Origin: Apostichopus parvimensis | Taxonomy: Eukaryota; Echinodermata; Holothuroidea; Aspidochirotida; Stichopodidae | Direction: 5' to 3' | Assembly (NCBI GenBank): GCA_000934455.1 | Contig: KN884090.1 | Span: 75,973-101,134, forward strand | DNA length: 25,162 nucleotides | Shown: piece by piece, positions 1 through 9,625 of the stretch | Layout: the number at the start of each line of letters is the position of its first letter | How positions within the stretch are numbered: the first letter of the stretch is position 1 | Position numbers and translations under genes: made by a program | Notes under the pieces: model-generated | Database searches by the model: none | What the model was told of the DNA's origin: nothing | The model's input: only the letters and a program-made list of their open reading frames with translations

Positions 1-640
1 AAATAAGATAAGGAATCTCCAGATGTTTATCTTTGCTCATATAATACGATCAGATTGCCAGCCAACTATATTTACGGCATTCCTAGACTGGCTGCATGCC
101 TATATCAATAACGCCAGAAATATGACTTTTATATTGCAGCAGGGTCTCGATCGGTTGTAATCAAAGTTTCTGACTGAGGACCGTTATCATAGAATTCCAG
201 AACAAGTTCATTGGAATCTTATTTCAGTACTGATGTGCAACCTCTAGGCCAACCCAGAATAACACCGAGAAAACATTGGTCTAGTCCGTCGTATAAAGTT
301 TATCTTATCTCAAACGTGTTTCCTGCACAATTCTATACATATGTCAAAAAGAGAAGTGAATAAACTAGTATAGTCTCTTAACTGGTGTTTGGTTTATTTT
401 GTTTTTTTCTTATCCGTTTTTCCCCGCTTCTTTGAAGAATGTCTTGCTTCTTCTCTACAAGCAAAAGAGCACAGAAATTATGACGATAATAGACAGATAT
501 ACGTGGAAAGAAATTGAACACTGGAGCTTCAGCTCGGAAGTTTGACCGAGTTTTAAAGCGGCTGCCGGGCTCAAACGGAAACACCACTATACGGTCTCTT
601 TGTATCGTCACCGCTCCCTGCGTGCTCTAACCTGTGTGGT
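1..640. other. Unassigned AT-rich sequence
   Basis: I see no gene, transposon terminus or tandem repeat in this stretch. A 77-residue open frame on the minus strand (378-611) has a biased, low-information composition and no recognisable motif, so I do not call it coding. Confidence 0.5.
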
Positions 641-642
641 AG

Positions 643-683
643 AGGGGGCGGTTGGGGGGGGGGTGGTCGGGAGGAGGGAGGTG
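643..683 (+). repeat. G-rich tract, potential G-quadruplex
   Basis: The plus strand has a run of five G, a run of about eleven G, then two GGG runs separated by short linkers. Four or more G runs of at least three bases with loops of about four to five bases match the usual G-quadruplex pattern. The block stands out sharply from the AT-rich surroundings. Whether it folds in cells cannot be told from sequence. Confidence 0.6.
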
Positions 684-1145
684 TTCTACTAAAGGTTGAA
701 TCTCCAACCCCTTCTCCCATATTTTGAAATATTGTGCACGCAACTGGTATAGAGGGTACTATATAACAAAATAATAAGGCTGGGTCTGGCCCTCAAATGT
801 GTTGCGAAATTCAAATAAACTCAAACATGTTGAAAGAACGGAGAAAACGTTTCTATTTCACCATGAACTTTCTCATAAAAAAAAAACAGATTCTAGACAA
901 TAATTGTATCGTACGCTATAGTATATGGACCCACTGCTTCCTATATATGTTGAGTCAGTTTCAATAGAGAAACTGGATAGATGCACGCAGCATGTACTGT
1001 ATGTGTGGGTAGTACGGCTTTGTATCTCGGTGCTAAATTCAGATGAACCTGTTCATTTACGATGGTGCAACACAAGAGCATACATTTCTACACTCTTCGT
1101 TAGAACGAGTAGCGACCTTTTTCTTTCCACATGCACTGCGTCCCT
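684..1145. other. Unassigned sequence
   Basis: No gene or repeat is recognised. A 104-residue open frame on the plus strand (925-1239) runs through the poly-C tract at 1146-1162, which gives a proline run. It shows no domain-like pattern and is treated as chance. Confidence 0.5.
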
Positions 1146-1162
1146 CCCCCCCCCCCCCCCCC
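1146..1162 (+). repeat. Poly-C homopolymer (17 C)
   Basis: An uninterrupted run of C on the plus strand in otherwise AT-rich DNA, preceded by TCCCT. It is one of about ten long G/C homopolymers in the window. No transposon terminus is visible next to it. Confidence 0.9.
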
Positions 1163-1820
1163 ACACCGAAAGTATCCTAAATATATTAAATGAGGTGGAA
1201 CGTTATATTGTCTTTACAAGGACTTTGCCTAAAGTTTAGCTTCAAAGTTTTACAACTGTATGTATATGTATATGGTAACTTATATTGCCACGATTATACA
1301 CTTGAGTCAATACAAACTTAAATTGTTCGTGTGTTTGGCATAAATTTCACAACATGTCACCTTTGAAACCGAGCCATTAAAATCGTCCTTTTTGTTTCAA
1401 AACAACCATTAATCCTTAGCCTTAAGACTTTGACCAATCACTGACATATCGCAGATACATCAATATATAGACCATAAAAACCATAAAAAATAGGGATGAT
1501 TTGTACTTGTCAAATAAACATAATGTACCATAAACATTGTTTACGTCCGTATGCGGAATATTTCACTGTATGAACAATATTTATGAATATACATATGAGT
1601 GTATGCATGGCCGACTGGAAAAACATATATGCTGTAATATATGGAAGTAAATATTTTGATACACAAGAAGTTGCTTTCTATAAAGGTATCAACCACTACA
1701 TGTGTCGTTCATACTGAAACAAAACTTCTAATATAGGCATTTTTTGTCGCTGCGGACAAAGTACCAAGTCAAAAAAAGTAAAATTAAGAAATTCACACAA
1801 TTCCATTTTCGTTTGGGTAG
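1163..1820. other. Unassigned AT-rich sequence
   Basis: Mostly AT-rich sequence with short TATATG-type repeats around 1260-1275. No gene or transposon terminus is seen. Confidence 0.5.
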
Positions 1821-1849
1821 TCTGCGTCTGCGTCTGCGTGTGCGTGTGC

Positions 1850-1881
<32 letters not shown>

Positions 1882-1883
1882 GT
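1821..1883 (+). repeat. (TGCGTG)n / (TGCGTC)n microsatellite
   Basis: A run of hexamers close to TGCGTG, starting with TCTGCG variants and with one interruption (TGCATG) near 1860. Overlapping open frames on both strands here encode only Thr-His/Thr-Arg repeats or Arg-Val/Leu-Arg repeats, as expected of translated satellite DNA, so no protein is called. Confidence 0.9.
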
Positions 1884-2177
1884 TTGGTACGATACTACGG
1901 GAAGTGCTTTCAAAAAGTACATACATATCGATATGTAATAAATTAAGATGATTGTTACATGTTTTCTTTTCTTTCTCTTTATTGAAATGAAGTCATGAAG
2001 TCAAATTTTGATACAATCAATATGTTACCACACCACAGGAAAGGTGTGCAAAATAATTATTGCCTGAAAGCAGGTTTCATCTTATAACAACATGACATTT
2101 TTTTCTGCAATAAGTGTACATGATTATGTAATGTAATAGGCAGTAGCGAGTATCGTTGTGTTTACTACCATATATAG

Positions 2178-2210
2178 GTTGTTGCTGTTGTTGTTGTTGT
2201 TGATGTTGTT
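2178..2210 (+). repeat. (TTG)n trinucleotide microsatellite
   Basis: About ten TTG/GTT units with single-base interruptions (GCTG and GATG). It is a simple sequence repeat with no sign of coding. Confidence 0.88.
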
Positions 2211-2550
2211 TGGGTGAGAGCATGTAGGCCTATGTGTATTTTTTAATTCTTAGAGGCGAAACAAACATTAATAGTGTAGTAAATATACCGGTACTGAATT
2301 CTCGACTGAACCCTAACTTTTTACTTATATATGCTTGAAGATGATTTCGAATCGAATCAAGCCCGAATCATTCATGAAAAATTAGAGACATTTCTTATAT
2401 AGGCTTGCCTGGCTGAAGTTTAGTTTGTTTCATCTTCTGCAGTACGTACGCAGCAACTATACCATAATAACGTTTTGTTATCAAGTCTTCAGCGTTAGTA
2501 AGTTCAGGTTTGGCCCCAACCACATGAGATGGGATATTACATCTCTCTCA

Positions 2551-2602
2551 TTCTTCTTCATCTTCTTATTCTTATTCTTCTTCTTCTTCCTCTTCTTCTT
2601 TT
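2551..2602 (+). repeat. (TTC)n polypyrimidine microsatellite
   Basis: About fifty bases of TTC/CTT units with interruptions such as ATC, TTA and TCC. The tract is almost all pyrimidine on the plus strand. Confidence 0.88.
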
Positions 2603-3528
2603 AGATGATACACTGCCGGCAATTTATGATCAAGTGTTTGTTATCGGAAGTTATTTAAGATTGCTTTATCCAAATCAATCAACAGAGACGGGTTCTGTCG
2701 TATAATAGGATTATTTCTTCCTCTTTGGCGTTCCATGGTATATCGTAACTGATCTTATCTCTCAGGCTGAGAGGCACCTCTCATAGCGACGCCACGTATC
2801 TGCCTTGAAAAACTCATCTATAAAAAGACGGAAAGAACGAGAAAAAACCTTTAGAACTGTTGATAAGAGTATCTCGAGAAACGTGATACAATCTCATTCT
2901 TTACAACAACATAAAATAAAAATATAAAACCCCTTTTTTTCTTCAACATAAATATATAACAGCATATCTTTTTATTTTTGTTGTAAATTTTCTTCCTATA
3001 TCAACATACATTTACAATCCACGTTCCTATCAGTTAAATCGCAAGGGATTAATGTTGAAAACAAGAAGGGTGAAGGGTGCTGAACTAATAATAATCCATA
3101 CTAAAGACTGTAGAAAATATCAAACTCTCGGAAATATTACATAAAGCTGAAAGTGTACGCTTCGGTCATTTTCCTGCTGACCAAACTCTTTTCTTAATAT
3201 CTGTCTCAAACCAACCATTCTGATGACGGGTTGCTTCTAATATGGAAATCTTATTATAATTGTCCGCCCATCGTGGCAGTTGCAATCGTTGTTGCAAGGA
3301 AAAGTGTTTTTATCACCATTAAGAGAAGTGATGTTTGATTTCTAAGGGTTGAAATATTTCCCTGTGTCCATGTTTCCATGTTCAAGTACAAGTTAAAATA
3401 TTCGTATATCTTGATCAATACTGCTAATAAAAATTGCAATCTGGACGAAGAAATGGCGAGAAGCGAATGAAATCATTAAGTCATTATTTATTATTAATTA
3501 CTCATAAAGAGAGACGAACTAATAAACA
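2603..3528. other. Unassigned AT-rich sequence
   Basis: No gene or transposon end is recognised. A 61-residue open frame on the minus strand (3254-3439) lacks recognisable motifs and is dismissed. Confidence 0.5.
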
Positions 3529-3727
3529 GGGGCGAACTGGGGTATAACTGGCTACTGGTACCATGGCTAAAAACCGGCGGCGCTAGAGCCTTCTGTAACA
3601 AGCATTTCATTTAGCGCCTTTCGCGACCAAGATGTCATCGGCCATTTCGACAACTCGGAGCCAGCGGCGCACCGGGTTTGAGCCGGTGCGCCGGTACACC
3701 GATACACCGGTAGATTAATCCGTTCTC
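3529..3727. repeat. GC-rich segment with hairpin; possible decayed hAT-type element
   Basis: The segment starts with CAGGGGCGAACTGGG, which resembles hAT-type left termini, and is much richer in G and C than its flanks. Near its other end a perfect 11-bp stem (3665-3675 with 3683-3693) closes a 7-base loop, followed by repeated ACCGGT/ACACCG motifs. I found no matching right terminus and no 8-bp duplication, so assignment to hAT is weak. A plain GC-rich island or another repeat family is equally possible. Confidence 0.35.
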
Positions 3728-3987
3728 TACTCAAGCATCCTTCATTTTGGTGTAAAGACTAGAAGGCATATGTCTTATTTTCAGAAATATCAGTATAGGT
3801 TTGGTCAAATTGCCGATCCAAGCGTAAAATGTTATACGTAAGAACCCCAATATGATATCGCAAACCATGTACCCCTGAAGGTTAAAATATCTGTTTTCGA
3901 ATTAGTCAGCCAAGTTCCCCATCGGGTATAAAAGAGTTTTATATAATTGGTTTAGAAGGTTAGTTTTTTACCAATTACTGACACCCT

Positions 3988-4021
3988 CCCCCCCCCCCCC
4001 CCCTCACCCCCCCCCCCCCCC
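3988..4021 (+). repeat. Paired poly-C tracts
   Basis: Sixteen C, then TCA, then fifteen C on the plus strand. This is the longest C-rich block in the window and could form an i-motif or, on the other strand, stacked G tracts. Such runs are also prone to assembly and read error. Confidence 0.9.
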
Positions 4022-5620
4022 TTCTCAACAAACCGGCTTGATAAGACGTGAAATTTGCAGCTGTCCAACTGCGAACGAATTTCTTGCCCCCAAAGCAACC
4101 TCGTGGTATTGGAAAGTTACTTAAAATTAATGGACACACTACGGTTAATAATTTGTTTTAGTTATGGTCTTGTTTGTTAGCCTACAGTGACGTTTATAGA
4201 GCATAAAACTGTGTTTAAGGACCAATTTATTTGTTGATCATTTGTCCCAAAAAATACAACTGTTTCATTTTCAGATCAATTAATATACAGTTACAAACTT
4301 AGGTATATGTGGTCAGTGCAACTGTAGCCCCATGCAATCACTGCTACTTCGACTTGAGTACCTCCAATTTTGAAATAAAAGATATATTTCTCGTGTTTTG
4401 AATTATAAGAAGAACTTTGAAAATTTACGCTCAGTTCTTCCCAACTTTTGACTGTTTCAGGCATATAAGAACACAACAAGCACACAATAGACGAAAAGAC
4501 TAAACTTGTAGCTTTCTTGTTGATTTCTATTTTTCTATTTGTTGTTGTTGTTGTAAATAGCAAAGACAATTGATTTTTGAAGAAATTATACTTTCTTTTC
4601 TTTGTTCTTTTTTTTTTGTTTCATTTTTTGTATCATTCAGTCCGTTTTTCGTTGCTCATTGACTGTTTTTGTAATTATAACATTTAGTTTTATAAAGTGG
4701 TTGTCCATATCGCTAAAGAAATTCATTTCGTCGAGTGAAGAATACTTCAACGCATAAATTTCGATTCGGTTCTTACCCGAGTGAAATGGCTTCCTTATTT
4801 CACAAGTAGTATTTAGGTATCGTTTCTAGTGTAACGCCTGGCTGATATACACTCTATAAATGTAGATTTTTGTACGTAGATATTATGGTATGTACGGTTT
4901 TTCCTTGGTAAACCGGATAGCCGGCGATGTAGATTTACCATGCTACTAAACGAATTTTACTTTTGTTTGATGTTACAGTGGCCCAGATGAGGTATGGTAG
5001 AAAATTTGAAAATTTTAATAATCTCAAATTTTTGACTCCTTGTCCGAAATTTACTTTTCATCAGAGTTTTGAATTTTCTTATAAAGCTCGACCTTTCTCC
5101 CGAATTGTTAACTTTTGACACTGATTTTACTGGGGTTATTTTTTTTACCTCAAAATGCCGACTTTTTCTTGTTGGTTTGTAACAACAAAATATTTCGACA
5201 TTTTAATTTCAACTTCTTAAGTCAAAATTTTGACTGTGCTATCAAACGGTTGCTTGCTTATCTCAGGATATCAAATACTGTATCCACAAACTGCCATTGT
5301 ATCCTCCAATATTATGATACGGATGTTTCGACATATTCCTTGGTATTGCAAGCTGGCGTTTTATCTCAGACGCTCGATTATTTGCATGAACCATTCAGAA
5401 CCTTGAACAGGATTCGTCTTGTGTACTTTACGTCTTTGTGAAAAGGTATCGTTCGTTTAATATTAGAATCTCCTCCAGCTATTCTCAGTGTGAATTCAGT
5501 ATATGATGGACGGTCATGATGGGGTTAGTCAATTCAAATCAAATCTTTTTTCTTTCTAATGCAAGCAAGTTAATCAGCATGCCATGCATTCACATCGTTA
5601 GCGTTATACTGTATTAATGG
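4022..5620. other. Unassigned AT-rich sequence
   Basis: About 1.6 kb with no recognised gene or transposon end. It includes a short TTG repeat (about 4539-4554) and several T runs around 4600-4630. Two open frames of 92 residues (4291-4569, minus) and 108 residues (5115-5441, plus) have compositions typical of translated AT-rich DNA and no visible domain or motif. They are not called as genes. Confidence 0.5.
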
Positions 5621-5668
5621 TTCGAAGTCATCAATAGCATTGTGGCGTAAGCCTATTTGTACATAGAC
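5621..5668 (+). repeat. Direct repeat, copy 1
   Basis: A segment starting TTCGAAGTCATCAATAGCAT and continuing through GTAAGCCTATTTGTACAT recurs at 5770 with a few changes. The copies are about 149 bp apart, which suggests a local tandem duplication. The poly-C block 5676-5701 lies between them. Confidence 0.8.
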
Positions 5669-5675
5669 CTGTCAA

Positions 5676-5701
5676 CCCCCCCCCACCACCCCCCCCCCCC
5701 C
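5676..5701 (+). repeat. C-rich tract with CCA interruptions
   Basis: Nine C, then ACCA, then thirteen C, followed by a short CAA repeat. It sits between the two copies of the 50-bp direct repeat and has no counterpart after the second copy. Confidence 0.85.
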
Positions 5702-5769
5702 AACAACAACAGTCTCTTTTGCGTGCTTCAATTTAATCAAACTCATAACGAAACCCTTTCCTTATTATC

Positions 5770-5819
5770 TTCGAAGTCATCAATAGCATTTTAATGTAAG
5801 CCTATTGTACATTTAGATC
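5770..5819 (+). repeat. Direct repeat, copy 2
   Basis: Second copy of the unit at 5621. It has TTAAT where copy 1 has TGTGGC and one fewer T in the CCTATTTGTAC part. The match ends shortly after GTACAT. Confidence 0.8.
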
Positions 5820-6012
5820 CCTCAAAGAAAATCCAACTCCTTTCAATGTGTGTTGCGAAGTTATAAAGAAGTATTGGAAGCTTGTTATACATTTAAGTAC
5901 TCTCATCCATTGTGCTAATGTGAAGAAGGTTCTTTGGAAATATATTTTGTTAAAATTAGCGGCATTTATTGCAATGAACACACATTGTCGAACCGTCAAG
6001 ATAAATTTAGGC

Positions 6013-6111
6013 CAAGTGAGAAGTAACTATAGTCTGGTGGGTACAGAGCTATGCTGCAGGCTTGAATCCATCGAAAGTTACTTTACGCAATACTTCTTTT
6101 CACTTGATCTT
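6013..6111. repeat. Possible short inverted-repeat element
   Basis: A CAAGTGAGAAGTA-like sequence near 6015 is matched in inverted form by a TACTTCTTTTCACTTG sequence near 6090-6107, giving an imperfect terminal inverted repeat on a segment of about 100 bp. No target duplication is evident. It may be a chance match. Confidence 0.25.
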
Positions 6112-6216
6112 ACTCCTGTCTGAAGTCTTTATATATTAATTCAAACGTATATTTTACCAGCAGACGTGGTGTCCAGCGCTGTAAGGAGCAGATGAAAGAC
6201 TCGCTCTGCCGGTTGC

Positions 6217-6541
6217 TTAAAGGGTGTGAAGACTCGCGCAAAAAGAAACGTCTAATGCCGGTAATCTGACCTAGTTTCGAATGAGGTGCAACAGAAGTGC
6301 TAGACACCACCATCGATCCCAGAAAATACGCACACAGCTTGCTACCTTTGGTAATTTGACACTAGTGTACAGTGTACAAACGATACAGCGATGGACATCT
6401 CAAGATCCAGCTAAAGATAACAAGGTATCACGTTTCATTACTGTCTGCATTTTGTAGCGACAAGCAGAAAACTTCACTTGCAAGCAACGGAAAGTTAACT
6501 TTTTCAAAGCGCGATTTGGGGCGAATCTTCAATGCCTTTAA
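6217..6541. mobile_element. TTAA-flanked miniature inverted-repeat element, copy 1
   Basis: The 325-bp segment begins with TTAAAGGGTGTGAAGACTCG and ends with the inverse of TTAAAGGCATTGAAGATTCG. The ends share TTAAAGG, TGAAGA and TCGC, so they form an imperfect terminal inverted repeat of over 20 bp with TTAA at each edge. An inverted, closely similar copy lies at 10790-11150, which supports a dispersed repeat. TTAA target sites are known for piggyBac and Kolobok transposons. The AGG next to the TTAA would fit Kolobok-type termini better, but this is inference from memory. It holds no transposase and is non-autonomous. The internal open frames are not coding. Confidence 0.8.
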
Positions 6542-7465
6542 GTCGTGCTGGAATGCAAGGCACACTGGAGTTCATAAACGGGCCGGTGGTGGGTTCCAGG
6601 TGGTAAGCCAGAGAGAGTGATACAACCAAAAGTACGTGTCAAATGACGTCAAAAACCAGGGAATTTAACGGTATTGGCAACTCTATTGTTTTTCATCATT
6701 TGGTTGACTCCAAATCCGATTAATAAATCGTCCACTTTCCTTCAAAATCATGTATAATTAAAATTGGAAAAGTTCTCATTTTTCGGTTTGCTTTTTTGTA
6801 TGTAATTTTGGACGACGAAAAGTTGCAAACCAAAATGGACTCATTAAGTAAACTTGCTCATGAATATTTATAACTGGTGCCAAACATCTACCGGAGGGGG
6901 GAGGACAATGTAAAATCTTCAGTATAGGCTTTTACCATACAATAAAGCACAAGCGACAATTTTAAAGGAGTTTCTAATTCTGCTTTTTTTTTTCTCGCAT
7001 TTCTTGAAGTAAGGGATATAGATTTCTTAGAACCTATAACATTGAATTTATGTATACTTTAGGCGAATTTATTATGTTTCAGTGTCGATGTCACCTGGCA
7101 TGTGCAGTTGGAGACTGCGTGATAGATAAATGGTGATAACAGGCTTGTGAAACCCCATGACAAAATCGTGTTTACAAAATGTCAACCACTTACTGTACTC
7201 CCGAAATTTTCTTTCATGAAAGATCCGTGTTATCTAGTCAAGAATAGAAACAGATAAAACACATATGTACCGACCCACCAGACTTGATAAAAGATAATTT
7301 TACACTTTCCGTGGGTAGTGAGTTTGCAGAATCTCTGTAAATCATGTCAACTCTCACTCAGTACATGTACATACCTTTTTACGTATTTAAATTATGTATA
7401 AACAACATGTATACATTATACGAAGGAGAGAATCCTTCTTATTTATTTTTTTGCTCAATTGAAGT
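6542..7465. other. Unassigned AT-rich sequence
   Basis: No gene is recognised. A lone TTAAAGGAG motif at about 6963 resembles the ends of the TTAA-type elements nearby, but I found no partner end. Confidence 0.5.
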
Positions 7466-7473
7466 GTGTATAG
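7466..7473 (+). repeat. Target-site duplication, left (GTGTATAG)
   Basis: Eight bases immediately left of the element at 7474. They are repeated exactly at 7886-7893, and the 8-bp length is the hallmark of hAT insertion. Confidence 0.9.
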
Positions 7474-7885
7474 CAGGGGTGGGCAACCTTTTTGAATGAA
7501 TGGGCCAGATTTTAGGAGTGAAAGATTGACAGGGCCGCACCTATCCAACGACCTGCTGTTGATTTAAAACCTTTGATTCCGAGGACTTTTCAAGCAATTG
7601 GTGTGTGTACTTAATCTGTATTCACAAAAACATATTGTCAATACAGTACAGTTGATAATTAATGGGGATAATAGGCCTACCTGACAGCATCATTAGTGCA
7701 GATAAATTCTAAGCAGCTAGCTCGTTTTTTGTGATGATGTAAAATAGATTGATGATGTAAAATAGATTGATTTTATGATGTAAAATAGATTGATTTTTTC
7801 TTTTTCTTGAGACATCTCACGGGCCGCAAAAAATCACTAGCGGGCCGCATGTGTCCCGCGGGCCGTAGGTAGCCCACCGTCCCTG
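7474..7885. mobile_element. Non-autonomous hAT-type transposon (MITE), 412 bp
   Basis: The left end is CAGGGGTGGGCAACC and the right end is the inverse of CAGGGACGGTGGGCTACC, an imperfect terminal inverted repeat of the hAT kind. Both flanks carry the identical octamer GTGTATAG. The subterminal GGGCCG/CGGGCCGC motifs near 7800-7865 resemble those of Charlie-like hAT elements in many animals. A triplicated 18-bp unit lies inside (7733-7794). There is no transposase frame, so it depended on an enzyme made elsewhere. The 64-residue minus-strand frame at 7773-7967 crosses the element edge and is spurious. Confidence 0.92.
7733..7794 (+). repeat. Three-copy tandem repeat inside the hAT element
   Basis: The unit GATGATGTAAAATAGATT occurs twice back to back (7733-7750, 7751-7768). 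A third, slightly shortened copy follows after a TTTTA spacer (about 7776-7794). Confidence 0.9.
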
Positions 7886-7893
7886 GTGTATAG
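7886..7893 (+). repeat. Target-site duplication, right (GTGTATAG)
   Basis: Exact repeat of 7466-7473, directly abutting the terminal CCCTG of the hAT-type element. Confidence 0.9.
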
Positions 7894-7953
7894 GGTAAAT
7901 TCCCCAGTACTGGTGAAACATTACCGAAAGTTACCCATTGGCAGATGTTGTTT

Positions 7954-8056
7954 TTAAAGGGATACACCGGTGGCAGACGGATTAGGGATTAAAGTTAACA
8001 GAACGCTATTGCACACGGTAAGCTAAAAACCCTGTCTTAAGAACTTGTCCCTTTAA
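7954..8056. mobile_element. Very short TTAAAGGGA-ended inverted-repeat candidate
   Basis: The segment starts with TTAAAGGGATA and ends with TGTCCCTTTAA, a 10-of-11 terminal inverted repeat carrying TTAA at both edges over 103 bp. It shares TTAAAGG with the larger element at 6217-6541. A single pair this short could arise by chance, so confidence is modest. Confidence 0.4.
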
Positions 8057-8947
8057 CTAGAGATAAGGTTGATTTCTTGACTGGCTAATAAACCCTCCCT
8101 AACTTCAGAAAAAAGGATCAACGTTTAGGGGGTTTGAGATGTCATTATGAGAGCAGTTCTGCATATACTTTATTTTCCATGTTAAATTCTTCTTGTTGAT
8201 TAACTTGATTTATCCCTGACATGTAAAACATATCCTGCCAAAAGTTCTCCGCATTAAGAATTCAAAATGCAGCTTTTGTTTGTAGAAATATCATTCTCCT
8301 GTGGATCGGAATTATTAAAATATTGTAATTCAAACATTGCCAGCCTCATTCCCACGCAGTGACATTGGCTCTGTTGTTGCCATATGCATTCACTAAATAT
8401 CACTTAAACACACATATACACGATAACATACAAAAAAATGTTTAGCTCGAGTATCCATAGCGACCTTGACACTTTCATTGATGTTGCCAGATACTTCATC
8501 AAAAATATCAAAATTCAAAAGTGCATATTTGTGTGATTAAATAAATATATTACAACGATGCAGATTAGACCTACACTGGTGCAGAAAAATATGGCGATCA
8601 AATTCTTCAAAGCAACACATTTCTGCAGTTTGAATTTAGCTTAAAAGGGATATTTCCGGTGCAGCCCTTAAGTTGATTGTTTAACAAATTTGCTGCTTTT
8701 ATTTTCATCTTTACGATGAGAATCCTATATCACAAATGCAAAGAACATCTGCAATGATATAATAGTACAGTGTCCTCGGATTCACTTCATGGAGTAAGAG
8801 AGCCGTTTCGCCAGCCAAAACAGATTACATTCAGTTAACCGCAGCCCTCTATTTTAGGAAATGTACAAAACATTGAGATAGGGCATTCAACCAACAGTTA
8901 GGATGAGTATTGCACTGTCTACCACATGAATATTCATTAAACAAAAT
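8057..8947. other. Unassigned AT-rich sequence
   Basis: No gene is seen. An unpaired TTAAAAGGGATATTTCCGG motif at about 8641 resembles the termini of the TTAAAGG-type candidates. Confidence 0.5.
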
Positions 8948-9170
8948 ACGTCATGCAGCCAGTTGGGACAATGTCCTAATGCTAATAATACCTCTCTAAA
9001 CTGTACTCCAATATCATGCTCTCAAAGCATTGGTATTGTCAGTACAAACAGTTCCTAACCTTGATCTGATAGAAACATGATATGCATACTGCTCGTACTG
9101 ACAATATGAGTGCTCTGAAGCGGGACATAACACTACAGTATAGAAAAAATTGTCCCAACTGGGTGACGTC
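8948..9170. mobile_element. Fold-back (long inverted repeat) element, about 220 bp
   Basis: The two halves are imperfect inverted copies of each other. CCAGTTGGGACAAT at 8959-8972 pairs perfectly with 9149-9162, and TATTGTCAGTAC at 9034-9045 pairs perfectly with 9095-9106. Weaker matching runs between them (GCTCTCAAAGCA against TTCAGAGCACTC). The outer edges share ACGTCA, and the right edge contains TGACGTCA. No coding frame exists and I could not define a target duplication. It fits a fold-back or hairpin-type MITE. Confidence 0.75.
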
Positions 9171-9617
9171 ATATTGTAATTATAACTACCTTATATAAAG
9201 TTAACTACAGAGACGTCCTCCATTGAATTGATGCGTAATGTTTCAATATATATTTAATTCTTCAGTTTGTCATTGAAACCAGAAAATCAACGTACGCTAT
9301 TCCATCGCCATACTGAAACAGAAAAAAAAAAATTAAAATAAATAAAAGAGGTTTTCTTATAAATGTAATTGATATAGTTTCGTAATTAACGAAAACCGAT
9401 TAGAGTATGTAATAATATAGTTTTAGGAAATCAAATTTGTTGAATTATTGGTACCTATAGTTTGCATTCATCGATACATATCTATCACTACATAGTTTCA
9501 TCTACGTATTTATGTATTTATGTATTCTATGTATTTCAAGAAAGATATAGGATCTTCAGTATCCCTTGACGAGGTGCCGAATCTAAAATCCTGTATCCAC
9601 GAGGTAGACTATACTGT
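9171..9617. other. Unassigned AT-rich sequence
   Basis: No gene is seen. It includes an A-rich patch at 9321-9350 and the short tandem repeat listed at 9502-9534. Confidence 0.5.
9502..9534 (+). repeat. (TATTTATG)n short tandem repeat
   Basis: About three to four units of TATTTATG or close variants in AT-rich DNA. Confidence 0.7.
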
Positions 9618-9625
9618 ACTTTACC
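9618..9625 (+). repeat. Target-site duplication, left (ACTTTACC)
   Basis: Eight bases adjoining the left terminal inverted repeat of the element at 9626, repeated at 10138-10145. If the terminal C belongs to the element (CAGAGCTCCC), the shared duplication is seven bases. Confidence 0.8.

Noticed and set aside
1696..1938. Three overlapping frames of 64-76 residues on both strands
   Set aside because: They are translations of the TGCGTG microsatellite (Thr-His, Thr-Arg, Arg-Val repeats).
3529..3876. hAT element from CAGGGG at 3529 to CCCCTG near 3876
   Set aside because: The inner bases of the two ends do not match, and the flanking octamers (CTAATAAA and AAGGTTAA) differ.
5115..5441. 108-residue plus-strand frame, the longest in the window
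   Set aside because: Its Phe/Leu/Asn-rich composition is typical of T-rich DNA, with no domain pattern and no supporting exon context.
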